Shown piece by piece: positions 10,101 through 17,465 of a DNA stretch of 64,000 nucleotides (position 1 is its first letter; every line of letters starts with the position of its first letter). The notes under the pieces were generated by a model. The model was not told the DNA's origin. It worked only from the letters and a program-made list of their open reading frames with translations, and did no database searches. Source of the DNA: Variovorax sp. (GTDB lineage: Bacteria > Pseudomonadota > Gammaproteobacteria > Burkholderiales > Burkholderiaceae_C); assembly GCA_025352265.1 (NCBI GenBank), contig JANXTS010000039.1, forward strand, positions 1-64,000, given 5' to 3'. The position numbers and the translations under genes were made by a program.

Positions 10101-11862
10101 GCGTCGAGGCGCTTTTAAGAAGCGTCAGCGCAGGGATCTGCATGGATACCGGCGTGGGCGAGGCGTTGTTGTTCGGGTTGCCGTCGCCGTCCGGGTCTGG
10201 GTCGGTGCCGTCCACCGAGTCGTCGAAGACCGTTTGCACTGCGCCGCCAGAAAGCGCGCTGGCGACCCTGACGCTGTTGTACAGGGAGCCCGTGCGACCG
10301 GTAAAGTTGATTCTCGCGTCGAACTGCACGGTGAACTGCGCGCCCATCGGCAGCATCGCGCCCGGGGCCAGCAGGTTGGAGGCAGTCGCAGTGGTCGCGG
10401 TGCCGGCAGTACCGGTAAAGCCTACATTCGCCAGCGCCACGGTGCCGCTCACGCCGTTGCCCTGGTTGCCGGCCATCGACACCGAGCCCGGCACGATGGT
10501 GTACTGGTTGACCGCTGGCACGGCCGCCGTGGTGTAACTGCCGAACTGGGTCGCGCCAGCGCCCTCGAGCACGTCGGGCGCCTGCACGTCGTACAGCCAC
10601 GTGGCGCCGTAGTTACGCACGTTGATGCTGAAATGGACGGTGGCTGTGCCGTCGAGCTGGCCGTCCGCACCGCGGTTCACCTTGGGGGCAGATGCCGCCT
10701 TGGCCACGCCGATGCGTGCCTGGGTCGAAGTGATGACCACTGTGTTGGACAACGCTTCCACCGGGTTGATCGCGTCGTTGTAATCGCTTTGGGCGGTGTT
10801 ACGGATGTCACCGGTTTGGTTGGCGTTGACGCGCACGCCGAACTGCATCACGAAGGAAGCGTTGCGCACCACCGGCGTGGAAATGCCGATGGCCACCTCG
10901 ATGGCCGAGGCGTCCTCCACCGTGCGGTAGCTGAACGGTGCGTCCGCGGGCAGGCGATACAGCTTGATCGAGTTGGCCGCCGCGCTCTGCAGCGAACCCA
11001 CGATGTACTGCGTGCCGGCGGGCACCAGGTCGCGCACCAGCACCAGGGCTGTGGACGCACCGTTGACAAGCACGGGCGTGTTGGTGGGTGCGGCGACGTT
11101 GCTGGGCTGCGCATCTTGCGAACCGATGTTCGCGCCCGACACGGCGAAGTCGATCCGGGTCGTGCCCGGGATCACCAAGCCGGGATACGACGCGCTCTTG
11201 GTGATGGCGATGACCGCCACATTACCGACCGTCACGACGTCGTGGTTGACCGCCGTGCGGCTTTGCAGTGCGGTGGGGGCCACCAGTGCCAGGCAGGCAC
11301 TGCCTGCGCCCACCGTGGGCACCGTGCCCTGGACCAGCAGCGCGGCGGTTTGGCCGGGTTGCAAGACAAGTGCACCGGCGCTGTTAAGTGCAATGACCGG
11401 GTCGCTGCTGTCGACCACGCCGTTGTTGTTGCTGTCGCGCACGATGCGCAGCGAAGACAGGTCCAGCGTGTCCGGCGTGCAACCCACGCCGTTGTTGCTG
11501 AAACTGAGCGTGTAGCTGGAGGCCACATTGCCGGTGTTGGTGAGCAGGTGGCTCAGCGTGACGACCGCTGCGGGAGGTCGTGTGACCGACTGGTCCTGTG
11601 TGAGTGTCAAGGCCTCCACCGCCAGCACGGTGGCCAGTACGGTGTTGGAAGAAACGGTCTCGGTCTGTGCGAACCCGGACGGCACATAGGTGCCTGTGGC
11701 GACGTTGCGGATCACCGCGCCGCCCGGTGCCGGTGCGGCCTGCACCGACGCACTGCCGAGGAGCAGTGCCGCGCCGATCAAGAGCGCACTGTTCAAGAGC
11801 GCTGCACCGGCCTTGCGCCATCGCGGCGAGACGCAGTCGGCTTTTACAAAGTGGGAATACAC
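4174..11862 (-). CDS. Giant DUF11 / beta-barrel / OmpA-domain outer-membrane protein
   Basis: About 2562 residues. I prefer the GTG at 11862, since GGAAGG at 11871-11876 lies 8 bases upstream and a normal signal peptide follows (hydrophobic core, cleavage after SASVQA). The ATG at 11904 has no ribosome binding site. Domains in order: several DUF11-like beta-sandwich repeats (about residues 30-1040, with LTNTGN-type motifs), an SdrD-B/Cna-like domain (about 1045-1150, GVPGVRLYLENG and DVEGKWSLYGL), a Pro/Ser/Ala linker, further beta domains, a long region rich in alternating beta strands that looks like an outer-membrane barrel (about 1590-2400), and a C-terminal OmpA peptidoglycan-binding domain (FDFGKSS, GHTDSVGSQSFN, NRRVEIEV). 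It probably anchors a large exported structure to the cell wall. The specific role is unknown. A terminator precedes it, so it likely has its own promoter. Confidence 0.88.
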   Translation of the reverse strand: MYSHFVKADCVSPRWRKAGAALLNSALLIGAALLLGSASVQAAPAPGGAVIRNVATGTYVPSGFAQTETVSSNTVLATVLAVEALTLTQDQSVTRPPAAVVTLSHLLTNTGNVASSYTLSFSNNGVGCTPDTLDLSSLRIVRDSNNNGVVDSSDPVIALNSAGALVLQPGQTAALLVQGTVPTVGAGSACLALVAPTALQSRTAVNHDVVTVGNVAVIAITKSASYPGLVIPGTTRIDFAVSGANIGSQDAQPSNVAAPTNTPVLVNGASTALVLVRDLVPAGTQYIVGSLQSAAANSIKLYRLPADAPFSYRTVEDASAIEVAIGISTPVVRNASFVMQFGVRVNANQTGDIRNTAQSDYNDAINPVEALSNTVVITSTQARIGVAKAASAPKVNRGADGQLDGTATVHFSINVRNYGATWLYDVQAPDVLEGAGATQFGSYTTAAVPAVNQYTIVPGSVSMAGNQGNGVSGTVALANVGFTGTAGTATTATASNLLAPGAMLPMGAQFTVQFDARINFTGRTGSLYNSVRVASALSGGAVQTVFDDSVDGTDPDPDGDGNPNNNASPTPVSMQIPALTLLKSASTPRRVTPGVFDIDYTFKVTNTGLAPAPNVRVIDNLNCTFDMDKPGSLIASWTLLSAPKAANGLLIPAASFTGQAICNRTTLNSADPFILPTEAALSMTDGSRALAPGQSEQLSFTVRITEKPAAIGNRVSATNKAWAAAFDLNTINVTPAMLVAATASSVQSLLVDPQGTVYNSVTRQPVTGALVTYTRQSCNGGPVTPLIPAEIAGADSGIYTFNANGSMSMTTGADGAFQFYLQSPPITGLCTYGIAVVPPAGSGYVYPSVLIPPTPGSFARCGAIVPNIAAPQPADATTYYFAVVSGVNPDGTACDVVHDHIPLDPGNVLGLLLRKDGSKRQAELGDFMDYALTVTNKTGFAVTGVSFTDSLPPGFAFVANSARVNGAVAANPAGGAGPALGFSFPALVLGLDQSAVVRYRVRIGVGAPTNGDAINRARAFSGPITSNLASWTVRVTGGVFSDDAFAFGKVYLDCKRDGKQDSKQNGLDELGVPGVRLYLENGTNVVTDVEGKWSLYGLKPITHVLRLDQTTLPRGARLEVLDNRNSGTPESRFVDLKKGEFHKANFIITNFDDKGVIDEVTARRAAIAAVPDTEAEAQVRLRLDPEGKIIPVGDTRSLPASGQSLSSGSTGAVQRTSAPLIAMPAAVAKPSTFVSAAGGSGGGTLGMASAAAPTPAGSLFSALNSLPTNGLPSSAVSGTATGAGAFASRPVSTSGTMLEPRSPSLLPQATPSAIDLEVLLPQLDSNALGFIGLKDGDTVASQSLNVRVKGELALSLRLTVNGVAADGSRVGKKTQLASKKISAWEYIGVLLKPGRNTLKLEAVDDFGNAHGAPIQISVTAPDKLSAIQIDLPEVARADLRTPVIVKVRLVDAAGVPVTARTQLTLESDRGRWIEDDLNPAEPGTQVFMEGGAAEFHLLPPGEPGDARIRVTAGDLVKEVRLTLLPEMRPMIGVGIVEGVLDFTKRGGLALGAMPAGAAFEAELTGLKDQSGDKRASGRAAFFFKGTVKGDYLLTASFDSDKTQKDRLFRDIRPDEFYPVYGDSSVKGFDAQSTQKLYVRIDKNRSYLLYGDFTTASSTEVRNLSQTNRSLTGLKHVYEDDTVRATSYVSRTAQVQQIEEFRAVGTSGPYYLSATNGDFVDNSEQIEVMVRDRNQPNIVLQRTAVTRFVDYTVEPLTRRILFTHPISSVDANLNPQSIRVTYEVDSGGPKFTVAGTDVQVKVGERVQLGVVASTDQNPQNKRKLQALTGIARIGDNATVAAELVHTDSDAKGKGNAGRLEARYQDEQLAVVALASKTSEGFDNPSASIMAGRTEVSARAEYKVDPTTAVRAEAPYSKDALLTGGTKGATVSAQKKLSDTLVAEVGLRQGQSTAGLGSGSGFDYGQISTYNGQLGGSVGAGNVTALGSAAAAASTQTESLTTVRARLSSVVPGLPQAQVFIEGEQDVKEGSRHTLAVGGNYAITDKTRAYARYELVSSLNGPYDATSTQTHNVGIVGIESAYMEGGRVYNEYRLADSIDGRSAQAAFGVRNTFKVTDHLRLTAGIEHTRSLGGASNSVNSGNGYASTGLGESTAITGGAEYSNGGFKASGVLEARNGDDANTRLFSAGAGYKLNPEVSLLARSVISDSEGQGANAGNERHLQRHQLGLAYRPVDTDTWNALARYEHRSEKIVGGGNSAGALSGGSAFGSDSGNASLPGTTSADIVSAHLNFNPERGTVVTARYAAKVSRADDGLLASKYWAHLVQARWTQDINKDWDVGLQAGLLYGKGGALQKTVGVEVGYQAYKNTWISAGYNFVGLNDRDLTANEYTSKGAYVRLRFKFDETGLGFASAGGESAPASAKPIDAITAANEAARALPVIAPAPLALPAKTTLQAETLFDFGKSSVKTESHAALNALAAQIKATDYDVVITIGHTDSVGSQSFNQTLSEERANAVRAHLIAQGVDAARIRAEGKGQKEPIASNASAQGRAQNRRVEIEVNTNAR

Positions 11863-11995
11863 GCGATGAACCTTCCGCAGTCCGGCGCTTTCGCGGCGGA
11901 CCATTAATGTTTGAAACTTTTTCCACTGGGGCCTGAGACGCGCTCATGACGTGCGTGTGACGTGCCTGTCTCTTTGAGCCCGTTCAGGCCGCAGA

Positions 11996-12035
11996 GGAAA
12001 AAGGCGGAGCACTGCCCGTTGAGGGAGTGCTCCGC
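11996..12035 (-). terminator. Intrinsic terminator after the 974-residue DUF11 gene
   Basis: A perfect 10-bp stem (GCGGAGCACT at 12004-12013 with AGTGCTCCGC at 12026-12035) is followed on the minus strand by CCTTTTTCC at 11996-12003. It stops transcription coming from the upstream gene that ends at 12080. Confidence 0.8.
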
Positions 12036-12042
12036 GTAAAGA

Positions 12043-12065
12043 CCGGCGGGCTGGAGACCCGCCGG
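12043..12065 (-). terminator. Extra GC-rich hairpin just before the terminator
   Basis: CCGGCGGG (12043-12050) pairs perfectly with CCCGCCGG (12058-12065) around a 7-base loop. There is no T-run, so it is more likely an RNA-stabilising or pausing hairpin than a terminator on its own. Confidence 0.4.
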
Positions 12066-12079
12066 AAATCAAGCTCAGA

Positions 12080-15004
12080 TCAAGGGTTGACCTGAACGTT
12101 GAACATCAGCGTGGCGGTACCGCCGGGCTGAACGGTGGTGGCCGTGCCACAGCTCACCGTGGAGGCGGTCGATGCGTAGTTCGCATTGGCCAGCACCGGG
12201 GTGGTGTTGGTCGAGACGCACCTGGTAGGCGGCATGGCGGCACCCGTCAGGCTGGTGTAGGCCGGCACGGCGTCGTTGATCGACATGTTGGTGACCGGTG
12301 CAGCGCCCTGATTGGTTGCAACGATCTTGTAGACGATGCATTGGCCTGGCTTGGCCACCAGCGGGGTGGCTGCGGTCGGCACGACCGTGCCGGTGCAGCC
12401 CGTGTCGAGTGCTTGCATCTTGTCCAGACGGATCTGGCCGGTGACAACGGTGCTCAGGTCGGTCGCCGATGGCGTGCCGCAGGAGCCTGCTCCAGTTGGG
12501 AACGTCACCGTCACGGTGGCCGTGTCGGTGGCACCGCTAACGGCACCGCCCGGTGCGAACACCTTGACCAACAACTTTTGCGTGCCGCTGGCCGCCAACG
12601 GGCCGGCGATGGAGCCGGTGATCAGGGTGTCGCCACCGTCGATCATGCCGTCACCGTTGACGTCGATGTACAGGGCAGTCGTCCAGCCTGCGGACACATC
12701 GGCCGCTGGCAGGGTGGCTGCGACCGTGTACGGTCCTACGCAGCTCTGGGCGCCGGTGTTGGTCAGCGTGTGCGCATACACAACGGAGCCGCCAGGAGCG
12801 ACTTGACCATTGTTGTTTGGCGTCAGCGTGGCGCTGTACGTAGCAGCGATGGTCACCGTCACGGCGTCCGTCTTGGTGTCCAGTGCGATGGCACCGGTCG
12901 ACGTCGCAAGAGTCGAGCGCACCTGGAAGTAGATGAACTGCGCGGTCACTGGAACTTGCGAGGCCGGTGGGGTCACGCAGGCTGCCACTTGCGTCTCGCC
13001 GCCATTGGCCGTCACTGCCACCGAGGTGATGGCCGGCGACGCGGCAGCACATGTGCCACCGAGCGCCACGAACTTGACCGTCCAGCCCGCGGGCAGGCTG
13101 CCCGGGAAGGAGGTCGTCTGGCTTGCGGCCAGGCTGTACGTGTTGGCTGCCGTGTCGTTGTTCTTTACGAACAACTGGAACAGCGTGCCGGTGCCAGCAG
13201 CCGTGCTGTGGGTCGACGTAGGCTGCGGGCTTGGGCCGGTACCGACGTCACCAGTGCTGGTGGTGCCGGGAATGCCGTTGCCGCCGCTGGTATTGGTCAG
13301 GTCGACCAGCACGCCGACGATGGCGGTGATGGTGTCGCGGGTCGTTTCAGACTTCGTGCTGTCGCCCGACGAAGTACCTGTCACGATGGCGCTGAACGGA
13401 CCTGCAGGGATGACTGCTGGCGAAGGCAGCGTGGCTGCCACGACGATCGTTGCGCTCAAGCCGGCTGCGATCGGACCGGTGTCTACGGTGCCGTCGCCGT
13501 TGTTGTCGATCAACGGCGTCAGGCCGTCGGCGGCAAAGAACTTGAAGGTCGTGCCCGCCGGGAACGTGCCCAGAGCAGCCGTCAGGTTGACGATGTCGCT
13601 CGCGTTACCCGTGTTGAACACGATTTGCGTGAACTTCACCGTGCTGCCGGCAACTGCGTTGGCCAGGGTGGTGGTGTCGTTGACGGTGGCGTTAGGCACG
13701 CCGGCGCTGGTGTCGACAGCTGTCGTGGCCGAGCCCGCTGCGGAACCCAGCACGATGCCGTAGGTGCCGGTGACGGTAAATGGCGACGGGTTGGTCGACG
13801 AGGTCGCACCGGTCGGGACGGCCGAGGTCGAGCCGGTCGAGTCGATCGGGCTGTAGGTGGCCGTGTTCGTCGTGGTCGAGGTGCCGATGGCAGCACCGCT
13901 GTTGACCATCACCACGAAGCTGATCGTCTGCGAGGCGTTGGCGGCCAGCGAACTGACTACGGCGGTCACGGTGTTGCCCGAAGCCTTGTAGTCGATGCCT
14001 GACGGGTCACCCAGGGCCGCGTCGGTCAAGGCGGTGCCAGGAGCGTTACTCCAGACGGCCGAGCCCGGCACGTAGGTGAAGCCTGCGGGCAGCGTGTCCG
14101 ATATGGTGAACATGCCAGCAGCAGCGCCGCTGTTGTTGAAGTTCAGGGTGTAGACCGAGTACTCGCAACCTGCTGCTGGAGCCGAAGCACCGGCGACTGT
14201 CGCTACACAGAGCGCGCCCGAACGCGGACCGCTGGCCGGGGCCGTGGGCCACGTGCCGCCGTTGGTCGACCATGCCACTGCCGGCACATTCAGACCCTTG
14301 GTCGAGTTGAACGCTGCACCGGTGGTGAGGTTCACGTTGTCCTTGTCCGCAGCCGACTGGTTGGCAAGAATGTACAGCGCCGTGGTCGTCGGAGTGGCCG
14401 TGATGGTGGCGGCGACCGGCGAGGTGAACGAGCCGGAGGTGGCGGTACCCGGGATTGAATAGGCGACCACGAACTGGAACACGCCGTTGTTGCCGGCCAC
14501 GGTCTGGGCGGGCACGCTACAGGCAGCGGTGGGCACAGCCGTACACAGCGGGGTGGTGCTGTCGGGGATGCCGTCGCCGTTCACGTCTGCGAAGACCTGA
14601 ACCTGGGTGAAGCCGTTCGGGATGGCGGGCGCTGCGACCGACACGGTGAACGTGTCGGTACCGTTGCCGGTGTTGGTCAGCACGTGCGGGGCGTAGACCG
14701 TCGCACCTGCAGCGCCGGTCTTGGTGTTGATGACGGTGGTGGTCACACTAACAACCGTGTCCAGCGTGAAGGAGCCGACTTGCTGGACCGTGGTTTGCAC
14801 CAGGTTGGAAGTCGCCAGCTGGCTGTTGCCTGCTGGATCGAGGTACGTGGCCGAGGCCTGGTTCCCGATGATGGTGTTGGCGGGCGGCGCAGCAGCCATG
14901 ACTGCCGAACTTCCAAACAGGAAGCCCAGCGACATGATTGCAGCACCAGCCCAGGTCTTGCGTGGCGTGAAGCCTGCGCGACGGGTTGGCGAATTGGAAA
15001 GCAC
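12080..15004 (-). CDS. DUF11-type repeat surface protein
   Basis: 974 residues from the GTG at 15004, which has AGGAGA at 15011-15016 six bases upstream. An in-frame ATG at 15091 would add a 29-residue unlikely leader. The N-terminus is basic, followed by a hydrophobic core ending SSAVMAAAPP, a signal peptide. The rest is beta-rich, with recurring LTNTGN, FNTGNASD, DTLPAGFTYVPGS and DVNGDGIPD-like stretches typical of DUF11 repeats and calcium-loop-like Asp-rich turns. Cysteines occur in near pairs (for example LCTAVPTAACS, and LC followed about 17 residues later by GC). There is no membrane anchor or sorting motif at the C-terminus (ends FNVQVNP), so it may be secreted or held by partner proteins. 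Function unknown. Confidence 0.85.
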   Translation of the reverse strand: MLSNSPTRRAGFTPRKTWAGAAIMSLGFLFGSSAVMAAAPPANTIIGNQASATYLDPAGNSQLATSNLVQTTVQQVGSFTLDTVVSVTTTVINTKTGAAGATVYAPHVLTNTGNGTDTFTVSVAAPAIPNGFTQVQVFADVNGDGIPDSTTPLCTAVPTAACSVPAQTVAGNNGVFQFVVAYSIPGTATSGSFTSPVAATITATPTTTALYILANQSAADKDNVNLTTGAAFNSTKGLNVPAVAWSTNGGTWPTAPASGPRSGALCVATVAGASAPAAGCEYSVYTLNFNNSGAAAGMFTISDTLPAGFTYVPGSAVWSNAPGTALTDAALGDPSGIDYKASGNTVTAVVSSLAANASQTISFVVMVNSGAAIGTSTTTNTATYSPIDSTGSTSAVPTGATSSTNPSPFTVTGTYGIVLGSAAGSATTAVDTSAGVPNATVNDTTTLANAVAGSTVKFTQIVFNTGNASDIVNLTAALGTFPAGTTFKFFAADGLTPLIDNNGDGTVDTGPIAAGLSATIVVAATLPSPAVIPAGPFSAIVTGTSSGDSTKSETTRDTITAIVGVLVDLTNTSGGNGIPGTTSTGDVGTGPSPQPTSTHSTAAGTGTLFQLFVKNNDTAANTYSLAASQTTSFPGSLPAGWTVKFVALGGTCAAASPAITSVAVTANGGETQVAACVTPPASQVPVTAQFIYFQVRSTLATSTGAIALDTKTDAVTVTIAATYSATLTPNNNGQVAPGGSVVYAHTLTNTGAQSCVGPYTVAATLPAADVSAGWTTALYIDVNGDGMIDGGDTLITGSIAGPLAASGTQKLLVKVFAPGGAVSGATDTATVTVTFPTGAGSCGTPSATDLSTVVTGQIRLDKMQALDTGCTGTVVPTAATPLVAKPGQCIVYKIVATNQGAAPVTNMSINDAVPAYTSLTGAAMPPTRCVSTNTTPVLANANYASTASTVSCGTATTVQPGGTATLMFNVQVNP

Positions 15005-15036
15005 TTGATTTCTCCTGGGGATGATCAAAAGGGAAC

Positions 15037-15087
15037 AAAAAAACCCGGCCGACGCTTCTTCGTGGGGGAAAAAGCAATGACCGGGGT
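15037..15087 (-). terminator. Likely terminator or attenuator between two DUF11 genes
   Basis: On the minus strand, ACCCCGG (15081-15087) can pair with CCGGGT (15043-15048), with one unpaired C, and is followed by a run of seven T (15037-15043). It lies only 33 bases before the GTG of the next gene, so it could act as a terminator of the small upstream gene or as an attenuator. The long loop lowers confidence. Confidence 0.5.
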
Positions 15088-15139
15088 GCACGTCAAACAG
15101 AAATTGGGAAATGGGGAGAAATCGCGTGGGCGTCGCTGA

Positions 15140-15787
15140 TCAGCGCGGCGTGGCGTTGGCAGCAGGCTGCACGACCACCGGCGGCGCCTGTGGCGCGGCA
15201 GCGGACGTCTTGGGCGCTGGCGGCACCACGATCTGAACCTTGGCGCGGGCTGACACAGCGGTCACGCCATTGGCGGGCAGCTGGCCCAGCGTCCAGCGCA
15301 ACGAGCGGTAGTCACCGTACGCGACAGGTTCGGTCTTGCCTGCGACGGTGTGAACCAGCGGCTCGGCGGCGAAGACGCCATCCTTGGCAGCAGCCTTGAC
15401 CAATGCGGCGCCGGGTTTGGCACTCTTCGGCAGGTACTCGAGACCTTCCGGAATCGGCAGGTTTGCGACCAATCCGGTCACGGCTTTGCCAGTGTTGTTG
15501 GTGTAAGTTGCTCTGTATTCGACGACGTCACCCGGCTTGACCGAAGCTGCGTCCTGCAACTGCTCGGTACCGTCGGCGGCCTTGACCACCTTGGACTGCG
15601 TCAGGACGACAGCGACGATTTTTTTCTCGGCGACTGCTGCAGCCTCTTTGGCAGCGACTGCCTGTGCGAATGCAGGTACAGCCATGAAAGTCATCAGCAC
15701 GATGCCGGCATTGATTCGGGCAGCTAGACGCGCAAGGATCTTTCTCGAGGGTCGACGGATGCCGGCAGAAAAATTGGTAATTGACAT
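15140..15787 (-). CDS. Small exported DUF11-like protein
   Basis: 215 residues with an N-terminal basic region and hydrophobic core ending MAVPAFAQA (signal peptide, about residues 1-42). The mature part contains one DUF11-like beta-sandwich: VKPGDVVEYRATYTNNTG, then LPIPEGLEYLPKSAKPGA. The tail is rich in Ala, Pro and Val. GGAG sits 6 bases before the ATG. It is the first gene of the surface-protein cluster, directly below an AT-rich control region. DUF11 domains usually occur as repeats in large surface proteins, so a single-domain member could be a subunit or cap of the larger neighbours; this is inference. Confidence 0.8.
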   Translation of the reverse strand: MSITNFSAGIRRPSRKILARLAARINAGIVLMTFMAVPAFAQAVAAKEAAAVAEKKIVAVVLTQSKVVKAADGTEQLQDAASVKPGDVVEYRATYTNNTGKAVTGLVANLPIPEGLEYLPKSAKPGAALVKAAAKDGVFAAEPLVHTVAGKTEPVAYGDYRSLRWTLGQLPANGVTAVSARAKVQIVVPPAPKTSAAAPQAPPVVVQPAANATPR

Positions 15788-15799
15788 GAAAACTCCAGT

Positions 15800-16080
15800 T
15801 CAAAGGTCAGTTAAAAGAAATAACGACAATTCATTAACATTAATAATGAATTGATTACTACGGAAAAAAACTTGTTGCTTATGAGTTCCGAATGCGGCGA
15901 ACTTTATGAGGAAACGTCGCAAACGAAAGTGAACAAAATCACGAATTTGTACGCTCACGCCAGTAGTTACTTTTATAATTTTTTGATTACAATAAATTAA
16001 CCTTTTTAAAATTTATGGATACCTTTGTGTTTCATTGTTATGAAGCATATTTAAGTACCAAAGTGTATTTTTTAACTAGT
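15800..16080 (-). promoter_or_regulatory. AT-rich control region upstream of the surface-protein cluster
   Basis: Roughly 280 bases are strikingly AT-rich compared with the surrounding DNA, with several A/T runs of 6-8. No convincing gene is seen. Being directly upstream of the first surface gene, it probably holds the promoter and may bind a nucleoid silencer of the H-NS/MvaT type. No single -35/-10 pair stands out enough to name. Confidence 0.5.
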
Positions 16081-16433
16081 CTTAAGACGTTTTTCGACGT
16101 GCCGCCACAACGCAAAACGGATAGGCATTCGCAAACGGCCGCTCACAAATAAATCGGATGAGCAAGGCGGTTGTGAGGTTGTGCTGGGGAGCCGCCTGCA
16201 TTTAAAACAAGGGTCACCAGTTGCATTTGCCGAAGCTGTGATAGCGAGCGAGGCAGGCTCGGTGACAGCGCAAGCGGGCACCTTGGCGTGCAGCAGCTCT
16301 TTGGACCAGTGCCGCACGGCAACTAAGAGAAAAAATCCACTGCGCGAGGATGTCAATTCATTGCCGAAGGCAAATAAATTGAGGAGATTTTGATATTTTC
16401 GATATCTTCGATACGCAACCGGACCGTTACATC
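16081..16433. other. Intergenic stretch without a supported gene
   Basis: Short open frames exist on both strands, but none has a recognisable motif, a ribosome binding site or plausible composition. GC content rises back to background towards the cobalamin operon. Confidence 0.4.
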
Positions 16434-16455
16434 CGTTGCTTCGATGAAAGCAACG
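16434..16455 (-). terminator. Hairpin at the end of the cobalamin operon
   Basis: CGTTGCTT (16434-16441) pairs perfectly with AAGCAACG (16448-16455), 8 bases after the cobC stop. No clear T-run follows on the minus strand, so termination may be Rho-assisted. Confidence 0.4.
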
Positions 16456-16462
16456 CGCGAAC

Positions 16463-17458
16463 TTAGATAGCCGACAACAGCGCCTGCAGACTCGCGGGTG
16501 GCAACACAGCCATGCGCAAATGACCAGGCAACCCGAATGAAGAGCAGTCGCGCAGATTGACTCCGGCAGCGCGCAACCGTGCAAGCAACGGCGTCAGCGG
16601 AATATGAGGTTCGACGCAGAAGAAGTTGGCGTCACTGGATAAGAGTCGCCAGTCGGTCGCATCCCGAAGCAGTTCGCGTTGCACAGTCTTCCAAGCTGTC
16701 AACGTATGCCGGCTCTGTATCAGCCACGCCTGAGTGTCAGCCTGTGTCCAGCAGTCGAGCAAAGCGGCGCCGTGAGCCCCAAGCGGCCACGACGGTGCGA
16801 GCGCTTCTACGCGCTCGCGAAGGCGATGGGCACCGGCCTTGGGCGCAATGCCGTAGGCCGCTCGGATGCCGGTGCAGCCGAGCGCCTTGTTGGGCGTCCA
16901 GAGTTGCCAAACACGATCACGCTCTGCTTCGGTCAGCGCTGGGTTGCCCGCCAGTCGGAGGGGCGCATAGGCGAAATCGACGACGACCGGTGCGCCCCGC
17001 GCCTCCATCGCATCGAGCAGTACCGGTAGTCCGGTCGGAGTTTGTCCGAGCGGACTCGACGGATCGCATGACCACGCGAGATCTACAACGCTCCACTCCG
17101 ACGGCTCGCGCACGATGTCGAGAGACCAACCGCGCGCGGCGCGGGCGTAGTCGCCGTAACTGTGTGCCGGAAGCGCGACGCATCGCCCACCGCCCTGCGC
17201 CACGGCCGCAGTGATGCGGTAAATAAATTCGCTCGCACTCGCTGCAATCACGATGCGAGCCGGATCGACGCCATGGAACGATGCGAGTCGCGCTCGCAAC
17301 CTGGTCGATCGCGGGTCGGGATAACGGCTTGCATCGGCCGCCCGCAGCGCCTTCAGTGCGATCGGGCAGGGACCGCAGCCATTGCCGTTGCTGGAAAAGT
17401 CGTGCGGTACGGCACCGAAGGCATCGGGGCCACCGTGTTCGTCCGATAAAGAGTTCAT
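16463..17458 (-). CDS. cobC: Threonine-phosphate decarboxylase-like PLP enzyme (CobC/CobD)
   Basis: 331 residues from the ATG at 17458; the open frame extends further upstream, but AAGGG sits just before this ATG. It is a fold-type I PLP-dependent aminotransferase-like protein. Visible motifs include DFSSNGNGCGPCP near the N-terminus, SASEFIYRI, the aspartate in VVVDFAYAP and the expected PLP lysine in LWTPNKALGCTGIRAAYG. In the cobalamin pathway this family makes (R)-1-amino-2-propanol phosphate (CobD of Salmonella, CobC of Pseudomonas), the linker of the nucleotide loop. It sits directly after cbiB, which uses that product. It is the last gene of the riboswitch-led operon. Confidence 0.85.
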   Translation of the reverse strand: MNSLSDEHGGPDAFGAVPHDFSSNGNGCGPCPIALKALRAADASRYPDPRSTRLRARLASFHGVDPARIVIAASASEFIYRITAAVAQGGGRCVALPAHSYGDYARAARGWSLDIVREPSEWSVVDLAWSCDPSSPLGQTPTGLPVLLDAMEARGAPVVVDFAYAPLRLAGNPALTEAERDRVWQLWTPNKALGCTGIRAAYGIAPKAGAHRLRERVEALAPSWPLGAHGAALLDCWTQADTQAWLIQSRHTLTAWKTVQRELLRDATDWRLLSSDANFFCVEPHIPLTPLLARLRAAGVNLRDCSSFGLPGHLRMAVLPPASLQALLSAI

Positions 17459-17465
17459 TGCGCCC

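Noticed and set aside
9886-11907. 673-codon open frame on the plus strand
   Set aside because: Antisense to the giant OmpA-type gene; composition is Arg/His/Gly-rich as expected for a GC-rich shadow, with no motif.
12341-14002. 553-codon open frame on the plus strand
   Set aside because: Antisense to the DUF11 gene; shadow composition and no ribosome binding site or domain.
16072-16584. 170-codon minus-strand frame before the surface locus
   Set aside because: Overlaps the end of cobC, has no ribosome binding site and no recognisable motif.
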